Origin: Saccharospirillaceae bacterium
GTDB taxonomy: Bacteria > Pseudomonadota > Gammaproteobacteria > Pseudomonadales > Oceanobacteraceae
Reading direction: 5' to 3'
Assembly: GCA_022448365.1 (NCBI GenBank)
Contig: JAKVCS010000003.1
Coordinates: forward strand, 1,364,001-1,428,000
DNA length: 64,000 bases
The notes under the pieces were generated by a model. That model was not told the origin of the DNA. It was given only the letters and a program-made list of their open reading frames with translations, and made no database searches. Positions 36,319 through 45,949 of the stretch are shown here, piece after piece (within the stretch, counting starts at the first letter, position 1; the number at the start of each line of letters is the position of its first letter). A program made the position numbers and the translations under genes.

Positions 36319-37404
36319 ATGCTGCAATTTTCCGGTCATTCTGGCACCATTCTTCGCTCTTTACTGTTGGCCATGGTATTTCTGACCAGTCTGCCAACTC
36401 TGGCTGCAATAAAAGCGGCATTTATCTATGTTGGTCCAGCTAATGCGGTTGGCTGGAGCCACCAGCACGAGCTTGGCAGGCAGGCCATTGAGCGCCAGTT
36501 TGGTAAAAGGGTTGAAACCAGTTTTGTTGAGTTTGTGCCAGAGGGTCGTGCATCCCGTCAGGTGCTGCAACAGCTGGCCGATGAAAACGACATCGTCTTC
36601 GCCACTTCCCTTGGTTATATGATTCCGTCGGCCAGTATTGCGCGCCAAAATCCTCAGGTTAAATTCGAACACGCCACCGGTAATCGCCGGGCCGATAATC
36701 TTGCCAACTATGCAACCCGCGCATACCAGCCGCGCTACCTGGCTGGCATCATCGCTGGCAACATGACCCGCAGTGGCAAGATCGGTTATGTCGCGGCGCA
36801 CGCAGTGCCAGAGGTGATCCGTGGCATTAATGCCTTTACGCTGGGCGTAAAAGCCGCCAATCCAGACGCTGAGGTCGAAGTTGAGTGGGCAAAAGCCTGG
36901 TACGCACCGGAGAAAGCCACCCGGCTCGCCAACAAACTGATGGATAAAGGTGCCGATGTGATGACTCACCATACCGACTCCCCGGCAGTGGCTAAGGCTG
37001 CGGAAAAACGTCAGGTCTATGTGATTGGCTACCATTCGGATATGTCAGCATATGCGCCCGAGTATCATCTGGTTTCTGTGGTTCATGACTGGGCGCCTTA
37101 TTACATCAAACGCATTCAGGCAGCACTGGATAACCGCTGGACAAGCAGCAGCGAATGGGCAGGTATGAAGGATTCAACCTCCAGGCTGAGTAACTTAAGC
37201 AATCAAATACCACCGCTTGTTCGTGCAGAAATCGAACGCATACAAGCCGACATTATTGCCGGAGAAAAACAGATTTTTGTTGGCCCGATTGTGAATCATC
37301 GCGGCCGAACACGTGTCAAAGAAGGACAGTCATTGAGCGATGATGAACTGGACCGAATGAATTGGTACGTTGATGGTGTCAAAGGTTCGCTGTTATTTTT
37401 CTGA
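36319..37404 (+). CDS. BMP-family (Med/PnrA-like) ABC transporter substrate-binding protein
   Basis: A 361-residue exported protein with a signal peptide (about residues 1-30) followed by the BMP (basic membrane protein) fold: KAAFIYVGPANAVGWSHQHELG, DENDIVFATSLGYM, KFEHATGN, YLAGIIAGNMTRSGKIGYVAAHAVPEV, and TDSPAVAKAAEKRQVYVIGYHSDM. Related proteins bind purine nucleosides or bases for ABC import. No permease or ATPase gene is next to it, so it works with a transporter elsewhere or acts as a sensor. The start was set at ATG 36319. It faces the M19-like gene and shares its terminator region. Confidence 0.88.
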   Translation: MLQFSGHSGTILRSLLLAMVFLTSLPTLAAIKAAFIYVGPANAVGWSHQHELGRQAIERQFGKRVETSFVEFVPEGRASRQVLQQLADENDIVFATSLGYMIPSASIARQNPQVKFEHATGNRRADNLANYATRAYQPRYLAGIIAGNMTRSGKIGYVAAHAVPEVIRGINAFTLGVKAANPDAEVEVEWAKAWYAPEKATRLANKLMDKGADVMTHHTDSPAVAKAAEKRQVYVIGYHSDMSAYAPEYHLVSVVHDWAPYYIKRIQAALDNRWTSSSEWAGMKDSTSRLSNLSNQIPPLVRAEIERIQADIIAGEKQIFVGPIVNHRGRTRVKEGQSLSDDELDRMNWYVDGVKGSLLFF

Positions 37405-37408
37405 TCAT

Positions 37409-37440
37409 AAAAAAGCCCTGCGAGATTGCTCCCACAGGGC
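37409..37440 (-). terminator. Terminator of the M19-like lectin protein gene
   Basis: GCCCTG (37415-37420) pairs with CAGGGC (37435-37440). On the minus strand it is followed by six T (A-run 37409-37414). It lies 45 bp after the leftward gene's stop. Confidence 0.8.
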
Positions 37441-37484
37441 CAACGCCTGACTAAGGCCGTCTTAAATCGTTGTTGTTTGCTGCA

Positions 37485-40400
37485 TTAATTCAGCGTGCCA
37501 TGCCAGCGCTGATTGGCGTTACCATGACCACGAAACATAATCAGCTCTTGCCCCGCGGCGTCCACTACCTGATTGGTATTCAGGCGCGCACGAAACAGGT
37601 TGTCAGAGAAGTTAAACTGCTGGTTTTTGTTGTTGGCATCGCAATCCCATAGCTGGAGTCTGGCATGGTCATTGGTATTGCCAGCCGGGATATCGAGGCA
37701 CTTCGTACCGCGGACTTTTGAAATCACTAACCCAGTCGCCGGGTCGTATTTCCATTGCTGGTTGTCGTTATTGCCGCAGTTTTCCAGTCGAACGCTGTCA
37801 CCATTATTACCACCCGGTGCCGTCATACACTGACCCGAGCTTTGTACCCGAAACTGCGCCCAGCGACCTTCGGGATGTTGCAGGCGTAACTCCCACTGTT
37901 GGTTTTCGCCACCGTGGTAGCGCCATTGGCCAACGTTGGCGCCATTACCGCTGCCGAACGCATCAGCCACAAACTGACCATCGTGCATGTTGGCAATTCT
38001 ATTTCCGGAATAGGTCCAGCGCAGGTTGTTATGATCGATACAATCCCAAATCACAATTTCACCACCGTCACGCTGCTGACCACGGTTATCCAGACATTTA
38101 TCGGGGTTGGCTTTATTGCGGAACATGTGCGCCGACTTATCCCATAACCATTTCTGATCATCAGCCGTCAGCTGACAATCCCACAACTGCACATTAACGC
38201 CGTTATTTACATTATTGTCGTCACCGGGAATATCCATACACCGGCCACTACGACGATCCACAATCGAAACATAGCTGGCGGCGGGATCCATATGCTTAGC
38301 CGAGTTATTGGTTACCGAGCGTTCCCACATCTGCAGATACGCCTCCGCCGAGTTCATGATTGCATCATAAACGCGACGGCTGGCCTGATTGCGAATATCT
38401 TCCAGGTGATCCGCTAATAAGCCGTAGTGTGCGACACCATCCGTGTTGTAATCGAAAATACGATTACCGGTTTTCTGCTTGTTGATGCGGGTGCCAAACT
38501 CAGTTTCGAAGGGATAAATGAGTGGGCTGTTATCGGCGCTATTCCGGGGCGCGGCCTGGGGACCAATGCCTCCCATATCACTGGAGAAAGCCACCGCATT
38601 GAGAAACTCCGTCTCCTCCACTAATGACAGGTAAGGGCTCAGACTGCCTTCAATGCCGTTAGAACTGCCGTTGTAACGCGCCAGAAATCCGCCTGCTTTG
38701 GCAATACGCTGATGCAATTTATGTGGACGCCAGCCCGGTGCGTGATTGAGATGACTGTGGGTAGAAACCACTCCGGAATAGTTACGACTTTCTACGATAT
38801 CCATAATCGAACGGGCGGTCTTCGTGGAGGTGTGATCCAGCTCAATGATCATGCCTTTATCGATCATCCGGTTAACCAGATAATTCCCCAGCTCACTCAG
38901 ACCATGGCGATTACAGTGAAATACACTTTCGTCATAGGTCGGATTCAGACCGATCACATTGAGGATATCTTTTAGCACGGGTAGCTTGCCGATGAGCGGG
39001 AAACCAGAAACAAACTTAGCCCCCTGAGTTTCTGCATCACAGCCCTGAGTTTCGAAGAAACGACCGGTCGACAGCCTCTGGCCAACGTTAATGAAACCAT
39101 CTTCCATCCGTGCACCACCAAGCTTGTTATCAAAGCGGTGCAACGGGTACATCACACGAACACCGGCGTCGTAGATATCACGCAGCTGGCGTTCAATGCT
39201 TTCTTTATTACAGTGACTGTCTTTAAGGCCACAGTTGAACAGTTCAGAAGCCTCAATCCCCATCAGAACCGCCAGCTTACCGTCGGCAATCACCTGACGT
39301 GCCTGCGCCGGAGACGTGACAATACGGAAGAAACCTTTTCCTGGCCCTCCCTGCTGAGCATCGATGTAATCCTGCATTTCGCGTAAACGCTGAATCTGCA
39401 AATAGATACTGGCCATGGTGTTGCAGTTATTCGGGTTGATCCAGCTGGCCGGATTCACCGTTTTCTGCACGTTACACAGCACCTCATTTTCCACCAGGTG
39501 AGACACCAGAATCCGCTGCCCGCCTTTGTGAGCACGCTCAATCCATTTGTAGTACTGCTGCATGTGAGAAATCTGTCGGTGGTTTGGCCAGAACGGGAAG
39601 TCAGGATAGCCACGGGTATCGTAGCGATGATTGACGTCGTCATAGCCCATCAGGTTACCGATAATATCCAGTGCCCCTTGTGGCCCATGAACACCTTTAC
39701 TGTCGTTCAGCGCGTTTTCAATACCGAAACGGTGAAATGGCTTACCGTGCAACATTTTCCCTCCCATAAACTCGTACGAGGTGATATGGGTATGTGGGTC
39801 AATAAAACCTCGTACTGGCTGGTCAACCGCAGTCTGATATGGCTGACTTTCAACCAGATTTAATTCGGCCTCAGGAAAGGGGCGGCAATCGTTTTGTGGT
39901 ACCAGACGGAACGCTGTCTCGTTGTTCAGATTAGCCGGATTAAGGGCGTCAATAACGTATAAACCGCCATGGCGATAAGCACCGATATTACCGTAGTTAT
40001 GCTGCAGTACTTTTTTTAAAGCTGGTCCATAAAAGCTGAAATGGATCTCGCCATTGTTCCCGGAATGGGCCGTCACTTTAAATTCGGCAAAGCTTCCGGC
40101 ATAGCGACCAGACGACACTTCGTTCGGCAAGTGTGTGGCCAGGTAACGGCCGTCTTTATCTGTCAGCATGTAATGCGAGAAGCTGGTTGGCTTAAAGTAG
40201 AAATGTGCCGCTTCGCCAATGTTGTTGGCGGTAAAGTTATAACTCAGGCCATCGTCCACCAGCGCGGCGGCCTTTTTGAAACGGCGCATGTATTTACCGT
40301 TTTGTGGCGATTGTACGGCGTAACATCCCTGAGCCAGTCCATAAACGGCATCTAATGCCTGCTGCTCTCCAAGGTTGGGAGAAGGTGCTGGCGGGGTCTG

Positions 40401-40499
40401 AGAAAATGCAACGGCGTTGGCGGCACCGAGCAGACCGGCCGTTAAAACACCGGTCGCCAATGTCGTATGACACCAGCGTTTTAGTTCATGTTGTTTCAT
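37485..40499 (-). CDS. Large secreted M19-like amidohydrolase with ricin-type lectin repeats
   Basis: A 1004-residue exported protein. The signal peptide (about residues 10-32) is followed by an N-terminal beta-rich region (about 55-200) and a metal-dependent hydrolase core (about 220-715). The core shows GFIDPHTHITSYEF for metal ligands, KLAVLMGIEASELFNCG with a bridging Glu like the M19 membrane dipeptidases, DAGVRVMYPLHRFDN, GMIIELDHTSTKTARSIMDI and VVSTHSHLNH. Two ricin B-type beta-trefoil domains complete it (about 730-870 and 875-1003), with repeated QxW motifs (DQKWLW, NLRWTY, NQQWEL, NQQWKY, NQRWHG). It is likely a carbohydrate-anchored extracellular peptidase or amidohydrolase; the substrate is unknown. 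It sits alone. Confidence 0.78.
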   Translation of the reverse strand: MKQHELKRWCHTTLATGVLTAGLLGAANAVAFSQTPPAPSPNLGEQQALDAVYGLAQGCYAVQSPQNGKYMRRFKKAAALVDDGLSYNFTANNIGEAAHFYFKPTSFSHYMLTDKDGRYLATHLPNEVSSGRYAGSFAEFKVTAHSGNNGEIHFSFYGPALKKVLQHNYGNIGAYRHGGLYVIDALNPANLNNETAFRLVPQNDCRPFPEAELNLVESQPYQTAVDQPVRGFIDPHTHITSYEFMGGKMLHGKPFHRFGIENALNDSKGVHGPQGALDIIGNLMGYDDVNHRYDTRGYPDFPFWPNHRQISHMQQYYKWIERAHKGGQRILVSHLVENEVLCNVQKTVNPASWINPNNCNTMASIYLQIQRLREMQDYIDAQQGGPGKGFFRIVTSPAQARQVIADGKLAVLMGIEASELFNCGLKDSHCNKESIERQLRDIYDAGVRVMYPLHRFDNKLGGARMEDGFINVGQRLSTGRFFETQGCDAETQGAKFVSGFPLIGKLPVLKDILNVIGLNPTYDESVFHCNRHGLSELGNYLVNRMIDKGMIIELDHTSTKTARSIMDIVESRNYSGVVSTHSHLNHAPGWRPHKLHQRIAKAGGFLARYNGSSNGIEGSLSPYLSLVEETEFLNAVAFSSDMGGIGPQAAPRNSADNSPLIYPFETEFGTRINKQKTGNRIFDYNTDGVAHYGLLADHLEDIRNQASRRVYDAIMNSAEAYLQMWERSVTNNSAKHMDPAASYVSIVDRRSGRCMDIPGDDNNVNNGVNVQLWDCQLTADDQKWLWDKSAHMFRNKANPDKCLDNRGQQRDGGEIVIWDCIDHNNLRWTYSGNRIANMHDGQFVADAFGSGNGANVGQWRYHGGENQQWELRLQHPEGRWAQFRVQSSGQCMTAPGGNNGDSVRLENCGNNDNQQWKYDPATGLVISKVRGTKCLDIPAGNTNDHARLQLWDCDANNKNQQFNFSDNLFRARLNTNQVVDAAGQELIMFRGHGNANQRWHGTLN

Positions 40500-40978
40500 G
40501 CTGAATTCCTGTGACGTGTCACCGCCTTAGCGGCACGTGGTTATATGAGGGCGATCGGACAGCTGCAACGGCGCCCTCTGTTTTTATTGTTCACTGTTTG
40601 CTGAACTCCCGAGCCTGCGAGACAACCCGGAAGCCGCCACAGAATGACAACGATGAACGCCTCAGTAATAGGAAAAATCGGGTCAAGGTGTGTGCAAACA
40701 ACTCAACCGCTTTCAGGCATCAGGATCAGAACTGTGCAGAAAATAAAAAAAGTTTATGCATTACCTCAAATGCAACAAACGAACGGCTAAAACCATAAGT
40801 TAGCCACTCGTTTCGATGTGCAAATGACGCAAAACGTCATCATCCGACGGCCACAAGATGAATACTCATAGAGCCTCACTTCAACTGGAAAAATTACGCC
40901 AGACCATTCGTTTAGTGGTCATATTTCTGTCACAGCGGCGCTATAGGGTGTTGTTGATAATTTTGCTGAGAACTGTTT
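40500..40978. other. Intergenic stretch before the EAL-GGDEF gene
   Basis: A 479-bp gap between two divergent genes. It has no credible gene: the one open frame (40511-40798) lacks protein-like composition and a ribosome site. It holds a small dyad ATGACG-N5-CGTCAT (40824-40840) of unknown meaning. Promoters of both neighbours must lie here. Confidence 0.6.
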
Positions 40979-42733
40979 ATGGCGCCGCAATCGCTTGAAG
41001 TCAGTTTGGAAGATCTACTCAGCAGGGAAGCCATATTTACTGTTTTACAACCCATCGTAGACCTGAGGAACTTCCAGGCTCTGGGCTATGAAGCCCTGAG
41101 TCGCGGAGAGCCAGGGCACATGCTGCAGCGACCCGACCTGATGTTCCAGGCGGCACAGCAATTCGATCAGGTGACTCAACTGGAACGATTGTGTCTGCGC
41201 TCAGCACTGTTCCACTTTTGCCGCACTGATGTTTCTGGTTTGTTGTTTGTTAACATCACTCCGCAGAGTCTTGATCAGCTGGCATTTGAAGAACGATTAT
41301 TGATGCAGCGCCTGGAGGAGTCGGCAGTCCGGCCTTCTCAGGTCGTATTGGAAATATCAGAGCGTTTTCCAATTACCCACATGGATCTCTTTATTGAACA
41401 AATCGGACGGCTCAAATCCCTTGGCTTCAGTATTGCTATCGATGACCTCGGCAGTGGATATTCCGGCCTTAAGTTATGGTCGGAGGTAAAACCGGATTTC
41501 GTCAAAATCGATCGCCATTTTATTGATCGGATTGATCAGGATACGGTCAAGCAGGCCTTTGTTACTTCCGTGGTGGATTTATGCGAACAGCTGAAGTGCG
41601 AAGTCATTGCTGAAGGGATCGAGCAACCTGCTGAGCTGCAGTTAATTCGCAGTCTGGGAATCCATCTTGGTCAGGGCTACCTGCTGGGGCGACCACAAAC
41701 AAAACCTCAGGTATTAACGCCCAGCGGTGAACGCCAGGAGCATCGGCGCCGCAGCGGCAGGCCGCTAGAGCGACCAATATCTCAGCTATGCCAACCGGCA
41801 ACCTGCATCAGTGCCGATGCCAGCCTGGCGGAAGCGGACGAGCTGTTTCGCCATGATCAGCAACTGATGTCACTTCCAATCATAGAAAACGAACGACCGG
41901 CCGGTCTGTTGCACCGACGCAAACTGCTGGAAATGTTTGCTCTGCCCTATGGTCGCGCCCTTTATGAACGCAAAGTGGTCTCATTACTGATGCAGCAAGA
42001 CCCGTTAATCGTCGATTCCGCCATGAGCCTTGAAGCAGTCAGTAAAATCATCACTGACGACGAAGACCATTACCTGCGCCAACATTTTATCGTCACTCAC
42101 ATGGGACGTTATCAGGGTGTGGTCAACACCAAAGACTTACTGAAGTGCATCACCGACAGCCAAATACAAAAAGCCCGCTACGCTAACCCTCTCACGTTGC
42201 TGCCGGGCAACGTGCCTATTGATGAAGAAATTGAGCGCCGGCTGCGACTCGACAAACGCTTCCACCTTTGTTACGTCGATCTGAACTTCTTCAAACCGTA
42301 TAACGACCATTATGGTTATCGTCAGGGAGACTCCGTACTGCGATGGCTGGGCACTTTATTGCAGCAATACTGCAGCAATGAGTGCTTTATAGGTCATGTG
42401 GGTGGGGATGATTTTATTGTGATTACCGAGCGCGACGACTTTACCGCCCTGTGTGACGATTTAATCGCCGCCTTTGATCGGGACAGACGTGATTATCACA
42501 ACGAGCAGGACTGGCAACGTGGCTATATTTGCGGCAGTGATCGCAATGGCAACCGCGGCCAGTTTCCGCTCCTGGGAATATCGATTGGTATTGTGCCATC
42601 ATCATTAATTCGTGACGGTAGCGCCCAGCATATGGCCAACCTGGCGGCCAAAGCGAAAAAACAAGCCAAGCAATTTACCGGTAGTGCACACTATTGTCTT
42701 AGCGGACACGAAGAGCAGCCATTGATCAGCTGA
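40979..42733 (+). CDS. EAL-CBS-GGDEF c-di-GMP phosphodiesterase/cyclase hybrid
   Basis: A 584-residue cytoplasmic protein without membrane helices. The EAL domain (about residues 10-250) has all expected catalytic residues: YEALSRG, LFVNITP, LEISER, IDDLGSGYSGL, VKIDRHFI, AEGIEQ and GQGYLLGRP, so phosphodiesterase activity is likely. A pair of CBS domains (about 265-395, ISADASLAEADELFRHDQQLMSLPI) may sense adenine nucleotides. The C-terminal GGDEF domain (about 410-570) has VDLNFFKPYNDHYG and VGGDDFIVI. The signature GGDDF instead of GGDEF/GGEEF leaves cyclase activity uncertain. Its 3' end overlaps the opposite diguanylate cyclase gene by 8 bp. Confidence 0.92.
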   Translation: MAPQSLEVSLEDLLSREAIFTVLQPIVDLRNFQALGYEALSRGEPGHMLQRPDLMFQAAQQFDQVTQLERLCLRSALFHFCRTDVSGLLFVNITPQSLDQLAFEERLLMQRLEESAVRPSQVVLEISERFPITHMDLFIEQIGRLKSLGFSIAIDDLGSGYSGLKLWSEVKPDFVKIDRHFIDRIDQDTVKQAFVTSVVDLCEQLKCEVIAEGIEQPAELQLIRSLGIHLGQGYLLGRPQTKPQVLTPSGERQEHRRRSGRPLERPISQLCQPATCISADASLAEADELFRHDQQLMSLPIIENERPAGLLHRRKLLEMFALPYGRALYERKVVSLLMQQDPLIVDSAMSLEAVSKIITDDEDHYLRQHFIVTHMGRYQGVVNTKDLLKCITDSQIQKARYANPLTLLPGNVPIDEEIERRLRLDKRFHLCYVDLNFFKPYNDHYGYRQGDSVLRWLGTLLQQYCSNECFIGHVGGDDFIVITERDDFTALCDDLIAAFDRDRRDYHNEQDWQRGYICGSDRNGNRGQFPLLGISIGIVPSSLIRDGSAQHMANLAAKAKKQAKQFTGSAHYCLSGHEEQPLIS

Positions 42734-44570
42734 CGCAATAACTGTTGCGGCCGGTGCGTTTCACGTCGTACATGGCTTCATCGGCTTGAATAAGCAGCTC
42801 TTCCCAGCTGTCCTCTCCCAGGCGTCCGATGGCGATGCCAATACTGGCTGTTACGTTGCGCAGATCTGGATACTCGTCAAAGTGCAGTTGCGTTAACGCC
42901 GCCTGCAGGCGTCTGGCATACACCACAGCACCTGGCTGATCACAATCCAGCAACAACAATGCAAACTCTTCACCACCAAGACGTCCAATGCGATCCTGGT
43001 CCCGTGCCAGTTCACGCAATAACTGGCCAAAACGTTTCAGCACATGATCACCTGCCACATGACCATGATGATCATTAATGTGCTTAAAATGATCGAGATC
43101 GATCCAGAGCAGCGCAACATTGACCGATAACTCTCCTAACTGCTTCATCTGCTCAATAAACGCCCGCCGGTTTAATAACCCGGTTAAGCCATCAACATTG
43201 GCCAGAACCTGTAATTGGTTATTTGCCATTTCCAGAGCATGAGCCTTGTCAGCGAGGTCGCGGGTGCGCAATTCCACCCGCCGCTCCAGTTCGCGGTTGG
43301 CCGATGCCAGTTCGTGACTGAGGAATTCAATCTGACGCCGCTGCCTGACTCTCAGACTGAGAAAGTTGCTGGTCTGCGTCAGAATAAACAACAGCAGACC
43401 GGTGCCAATCCAGGGGCTGCCCTGAATCAGCTGATTGTTCAGCATCAGGTCATGCACCACTGACCCAGCCAGGGCGATCAGCCCGGTAAACAACAGCAAT
43501 GAGCCATCACGACGACGCCAACTGATCTGCAATAACAATAAACAGCCAATCAACACCAGCAGTAACAGCATAATGCTGAACAGTCCCAGCAACTGGGTAA
43601 ACCACAAGGTTGGCAGAACCAGACACAGCAAAACGCAGAGCGCAAATGGCAATGAAATTAACACACTGCTGCCACGTTTCAGATCTTGTGGGAAGCTGTT
43701 ATGAATCCAGGCCAGAAAGAACAGTGGGCTGATCAGCATCGAGACGTAGGCCAGGCGCATATGTAATGTCCAGGGCAGCTGCATGTCCAGCAACCAATAA
43801 AACGGTGCATTACCAACAATGCCGATGCGCAATCCTAATGCCAGCGCCAGCAGCCCCAACCACAACCCGGCACGATCTTTGGGGTCGACCAGGTATTCCA
43901 GAATCAGCAACCCCGCCATGATGATCATCAACAACGAGATCAAGGCATCGTACAGCTGATGGAAATAGAATTGCTCAGTCAATGACTGGCGCAGACCCAA
44001 TTCAATTGGTTGCCAGGGGCCGCCACTGTTGTGATGGAAATTGCTGACCTCCAACACCAGATTAAGCTCGTTCCCGGAGGCTGTCCCCAGTACAGCCCAA
44101 CGATTTCCGATGTAGGCTTCAGCATCACGGGCTTCGGTGGCAACTCGGCCCCCTTGCGTAATCAGTTTGCCGTTGGCGAATAAACGAAAGGCAGTAGACA
44201 CCTCGGGAACAAACACGGCAAATTCCTGATCAGGCGGAAGTTGTGTCACTTTCAGGTAGAAACTGGCATAACCCTGCCCAGAATGATGCCAGCCCGCCGT
44301 TCCACTGGAATCCCAGGTCGACGGTATAACAAACCAGGGGGCACCTGGCTGTCGCCGTTGCGCAGGAGAATCAAAGCGCTGCCAGGAAAACCCCCATTCT
44401 CCGTTCAGCACCAGATTACCGGATTCCGGTGACCAGTCTGCTGCATTTAATATCCCCTGCCTGGCAACCGGTTCCGCGAAGGATGCATTGGCAGCTGTTG
44501 TTGGCACAAGGAGCAACAGCAAGATTGCAAACATCATGGCCAAGCGATACGAGCGTAAGTAAATTCCCAT
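42726..44570 (-). CDS. 7TMR-DISM sensor diguanylate cyclase
   Basis: A 614-residue membrane protein. The signal peptide (about residues 10-29) is followed by a periplasmic jelly-roll-like sensor (about 40-205, GEWGFSWQRF, GWHHSGQGYASFYLKVT). Seven membrane helices of the 7TMR-DISM type lie at about 210-420, then a coiled coil (about 425-455) and a GGDEF domain (about 455-614). The active signature is RLGGEEFALL, with LLWIDLDHFKHINDHHGHVAGD upstream, so it should make c-di-GMP from GTP. The periplasmic ligand is unknown. Placed tail to tail with the EAL-CBS-GGDEF gene. Confidence 0.92.
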   Translation of the reverse strand: MGIYLRSYRLAMMFAILLLLLVPTTAANASFAEPVARQGILNAADWSPESGNLVLNGEWGFSWQRFDSPAQRRQPGAPWFVIPSTWDSSGTAGWHHSGQGYASFYLKVTQLPPDQEFAVFVPEVSTAFRLFANGKLITQGGRVATEARDAEAYIGNRWAVLGTASGNELNLVLEVSNFHHNSGGPWQPIELGLRQSLTEQFYFHQLYDALISLLMIIMAGLLILEYLVDPKDRAGLWLGLLALALGLRIGIVGNAPFYWLLDMQLPWTLHMRLAYVSMLISPLFFLAWIHNSFPQDLKRGSSVLISLPFALCVLLCLVLPTLWFTQLLGLFSIMLLLLVLIGCLLLLQISWRRRDGSLLLFTGLIALAGSVVHDLMLNNQLIQGSPWIGTGLLLFILTQTSNFLSLRVRQRRQIEFLSHELASANRELERRVELRTRDLADKAHALEMANNQLQVLANVDGLTGLLNRRAFIEQMKQLGELSVNVALLWIDLDHFKHINDHHGHVAGDHVLKRFGQLLRELARDQDRIGRLGGEEFALLLLDCDQPGAVVYARRLQAALTQLHFDEYPDLRNVTASIGIAIGRLGEDSWEELLIQADEAMYDVKRTGRNSYCVS

Positions 44571-44743
44571 AGTTCAATGTAAAGCCAACCGGTCAGCGAC
44601 TGACCTGGCTGGTACTGAGCTTCCTGCGTAACGATCCAATTATTATTCTCAGTGTATTTTAACCGATGCAACAACGGCAGCAGCCGCTATCACAAACTGG
44701 TATACTGCCGCCCTGAATAACGCTTGCAGAACACTGGTGTGGT

Positions 44744-45937
44744 ATGAACCCGGATCTTAACAAATTACAGCCTTATCCGTTCGAAAAACTGACAACACTG
44801 AAAGCGGCCGTATCGCCAAATACCGAGCTGCCACACATTGCTTTATCGATTGGTGAACCCAAGCATCCAGCGCCGGATTTTGTCCAGCAGGCAATGACCG
44901 ATAACGTGAAACGGCTGGAAAATTACCCAACAACCAAGGGGCTTCCTGAACTGAATCAGACGATTGCCGATTGGTTGCAACGACGTTTTTCGCTTGAGAC
45001 GATCGACGCGGTTTCTCAGGTCATTCCGGTTAACGGCACTCGCGAAGCTATTTTCGCCTTCACACAAGCGGCGGTTGACCGCTCAGCCAGCAATCCTTTG
45101 GTCGTTAGTCCAAATCCGTTTTATCAGATCTATGAAGGGGCCACTTATCTGGCTGGAGCCACACCTCACTTTTTGCCCTGTTTAGAAGCTAATGGCTTTA
45201 TGCCCGACTTCGATAATGTCGCGCCTGAGATATGGGATGACTGCCAGCTGTTGTTCTTATGCTCACCGGGTAACCCAACCGGTGCAGTGATTCCATTTGA
45301 ACAACTCGCCAAACTGGTTGAATTGGCCGATAAACATGACTTTATTATCGCCAGCGACGAGTGCTATTCGGAGATTTTTGTCGATAGTAAAGAAGCACCA
45401 ATCGGGCTACTGGAAGCGTGTCAGCGTTTAGGCCGCCACGATTACAAACGTTGTGTGGTATTCCATTCATTGTCCAAGCGCTCCAACCTGCCGGGACTGC
45501 GTTCAGGTTTTATCGCCGGTGATGCCGACTTACTGAAACCTTTCCTGCTGTATCGCACCTACCACGGCTGCGCCATGCCGATCCAGACTCAGCTGGCCAG
45601 CATAGCTGCCTGGAACGATGAGCAACATGTCGAGGAAAATCGCCGCCAGTACACTGAAAAATTCCGCGCGGTGCTAGAGATATTGCAACCGGTTGCCGAC
45701 GTTCAGCAAACCGATGCCAGTTTTTATCTATGGCTGAAGACACCGGTGAATGAAGAAATGTTTGCCCAGCAATTATTCGCCCAGCAGCACGTGACAGTGC
45801 TACCTGGCTCCTACCTCTCACGTAAAATTGACGGTATCAATCCGGGTGAAGGCCGAGTACGAATGGCACTGGTTGCCAGCGTCGAAGAATGTACTGAGGC
45901 CGCCCAGCGTATTAAAACCTTTATCGAAACTCTTTGA
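44744..45937 (+). CDS. dapC: Succinyldiaminopimelate transaminase DapC
   Basis: A 397-residue fold-type I PLP aminotransferase of lysine/diaminopimelate synthesis, converting N-succinyl-2-amino-6-ketopimelate to N-succinyl-LL-diaminopimelate. It starts MNPDLNKLQPYPFEKLTTLKA, a DapC signature. FLCSPGNPTGAVIP and ASDECYSEIF bracket the PLP site; the Schiff-base Lys is in HSLSKRSNLPGLRSGF; SYLSRKIDGINPGEGRVRMAL lies near the C-terminus. It is followed 12 bp later by a SufE-family gene, the same order as in pseudomonads. Confidence 0.95.
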   Translation: MNPDLNKLQPYPFEKLTTLKAAVSPNTELPHIALSIGEPKHPAPDFVQQAMTDNVKRLENYPTTKGLPELNQTIADWLQRRFSLETIDAVSQVIPVNGTREAIFAFTQAAVDRSASNPLVVSPNPFYQIYEGATYLAGATPHFLPCLEANGFMPDFDNVAPEIWDDCQLLFLCSPGNPTGAVIPFEQLAKLVELADKHDFIIASDECYSEIFVDSKEAPIGLLEACQRLGRHDYKRCVVFHSLSKRSNLPGLRSGFIAGDADLLKPFLLYRTYHGCAMPIQTQLASIAAWNDEQHVEENRRQYTEKFRAVLEILQPVADVQQTDASFYLWLKTPVNEEMFAQQLFAQQHVTVLPGSYLSRKIDGINPGEGRVRMALVASVEECTEAAQRIKTFIETL

Positions 45938-45949
45938 TTCAGACATATT

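Noticed and set aside
36361-37035. 224-codon minus-strand frame across the BMP-family gene
   Set aside because: Antisense shadow; the plus-strand protein has a signal peptide and family motifs.
40511-40798. 95-codon plus-strand frame before the EAL-CBS-GGDEF gene
   Set aside because: No ribosome site, no hydrophobic core or known motif; treated as intergenic.
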